Of a DNA stretch of 64,000 nt, positions 54,901-57,900 are shown in pieces. Source of the DNA: Dugong dugon (Eukaryota > Chordata > Mammalia > Sirenia > Dugongidae); contig CM057465.1 in the NCBI GenBank assembly GCA_030035585.1, positions 27,856,001 to 27,920,000 of the forward strand, read 5' to 3'. The stretch's first letter is position 1. The number at the start of each line of letters is the position of its first letter. Made by a program: the position numbers and the translations under genes. A model generated the notes under the pieces. That model did not search any database. It worked only from the letters and a program-made list of their open reading frames with translations, and was not told the DNA's origin.

Positions 54901-57900
54901 TAGTTACTTGCCCCCATTCCTTATGTACTCCTGGTACATAACCTCTGTAATTATCTGCATTTACATCTAACTTTTCAACAGGGTCCACTAAAGGCAGGGT
55001 CTATAGACAGTGGTCAGCAACATAAAAAGAAAAAAAAAATACAGATAAAGACTTTGCAAACATCTGCAAAAGGAAAAGATAACACAATAGCAAAAAATAA
55101 CTAAAGATCTTCAGACAGGGAGTGGACTGGACTGTGGGACATAAAAGTTATGCTTGCGAGGAGTGTGCCTCTTACTCAAGTAGATACAAAAGACTAAACA
55201 GGCAGCTTCTGTCCGGAGGTGAGATGGGAAGGCAGAGAGGGTTAGGAGCTGGTTGAATGAACGTGGGGAACCAGGTACGGAAAGGAGGAGTGTGCTGTCA
55301 CAGTATGGGGAGAGCAATTAGGGTCACATAACAAAGCATGTATAAATTTTTGTATGGGAGACTAACTTGAAATATAAACTTCATTTAAACTACAACAATT
55401 AAAAAAAAAAAGATTTTAGCCTTGCGGGGGGAAAATAACTAAAGTACAGGAAAATGAGGAACAAGCAACTGAGTTATGACTATAACTGACTAACTTCCTT
55501 CTAGACAAGGACACTGTCTTACTAATTTAAAAATCCTGTAATAGTCTTGCACAACCATGCTATTCAACTATCTGCTAAATGAAATAATTTCCTACCCTGT
55601 CTATACAGGATAGTTATGATCAAACCAGTACTTTAAAAGTTCAGTATTACACGAGTCAAGCTCCAATTTCTAATTGAAACTTGGTTTTTTAAAAAAACAA
55701 AACTGCTATTCAACCTTTTCCATCGCAGCTGAAAATGGAATGACTTTTCACTGATGAGAAACACTGGCCTAATTATGTTTGCTCATATAACATCTGAAAG
55801 TTTGAAACAGTAATCATCGAAGGGAAATATATGCTAAGATAGACTGACAAAGTATCTATCATTAAGAAAAACTACAATAAGAATGAAAATGAGAACTGCA
55901 ATGGAATCTAGTTTATTCTATTTCTTCAAAGCTGTATCTAACATAACTTTATTATAGAAAGAAAAATTATGGAAAAAAAAAAATCCTCTCTTTGGCTACT
56001 TCATTTCTAAATTCTGGCTCATAGCAGCCCTATAGGACAGGGTAGAACTGCCCCATAGGGTTTCCAAGGCTGTAATTTTTACAGAAGCCAAGATGCCACA
56101 TCTTTCTCCCCTGGAGTGGCTGGTGGGTTCAAACTGCCGACCTTTTGGTTAGCAGCCGAGCACTTAACCACTGCACCACCAGGGCTCCTGACTTCACTTC
56201 TAGATTATGGATTATATCGTGGGCAAACAAAATTTGTAATGCAAAGCTTTATTACTTCAAATTCCTTTTGATACCACCGTTATACTTAGTTTAATTCATA
56301 TCTCACTGTGTGATCATAACATTTTTATTTTACAAATGTTGCTTTAAAAAAAAGTAATGAGTTATTTTGTGACTTACTTCCACTTCCCTTCTAGATTATA
56401 GAAATAGGTTGCAGAATAAGTCATTGCTTTTTTACGTAATATTTGTAAAATCAAAATGTCATTATTATGATCACGCAGTGGAAATACAAATTAAACTAAG
56501 TACAACCTTGGTATCAAAGGAATTTGAAGTAATAAAGCTTTGTATTACGAATTTTGTACACTCATGAAATACAAAAGAGGCTGGGAACTATGTTTTCCTT
56601 TACAAATTCTTACAAAGAACACTATCTCTAGGATGGATCAGTGATACTTCACCAGGAAAACACTGAGCAGGGGATCACAACAAGCATCCTTTTTAAAGTG
56701 CAGCATCTGCAAAAAGAAAAACAGCAAGACAGCTCATTTCTGACAAGTTACAAGCCAATATGTTTCGACTCGACGGCAACAGGATGTTCTAAAAATGAAC
56801 ATGATCCCTTTAAAATTTCAAAATATTTTCACTAAGTTTAGTTTACCTAACACTCCCAACATTCTTATCTGTTATCACAAATTTGAAAAATTAAGACTGA
56901 AAAACTGAAATCCAACAAAGTTAAATAACCACCCCAAAGTCACACAGGCAGATTGGATTTTTTTCCAGTACTTCTTCACATCACATTGCTGTTTGTTAAT
57001 AAAAACATATAAGTTCAACAATTAGTCAAGGTATGACAAAGGCCCAACTTGTTACTGAATGAATGAACATAACTACATACAGTAAAAGGGACAAAGGCAG
57101 GAGGGAAGCAAGCCCACTCATCATCCCCTTGATACAGAAAATAAATTTAAAAGTTTTAACTCCCACAGTACTTCTTAGATACCTCAATTTGAGCCTTTTA
57201 CACAAAGCTATAATTATTTATTTACATTCGTCTCCCCAACACAAATGACAAGTTTTACCTCTGTCTCTTAAAAAAAAAAAAAAAATTATATGCTTAATAG
57301 CCCTTCAGCATTTAGATTCAGAATTAACTGACAAAACCATGGATAAAAAAATAGTATGAGCAGAGGTTCTACAATCTTATTTAAAAAAAAATCCTCTGTC
57401 TTTTAAAAAGATAAATATCTACATGATTTTCTCTGAAACAATCCTAGAATACACCTAACCCAACTCTTGGTTTAGAAATAATTTTTTTCAGAGCACTAAA
57501 ACAGAAGCTGCTGGTTCTTACCTGAATGTATGTTCCTTGCCTGCTTTACATCATGACATCTGGGGAGGACCATTTTTGCCCTAAGTATTCTATAAAAATG
57601 ATTGACTTAATAAATGTCATTACATACACATTTCATATATAACAAACACATAAAAAAGCATTACACCGTGGAAATTACATCCAGTGATGAATGTGCTTAG
57701 TAAACTACTTTCATGCAGTCCCCACAGTTCTCCAAACTCATCATAAAACAGCAAACCTTCAGACGATTAATTCCTCAGAAAAACACTGAGTAAACTCTAA
57801 TGTTGAAGCTATCTAAGGATAAGGCTAGAGTGAGTAAAAATCAAATATTCTGTTATTTTCTCAACCTCTCCAACCTCCATACCCACCCCCACCCCCACCT

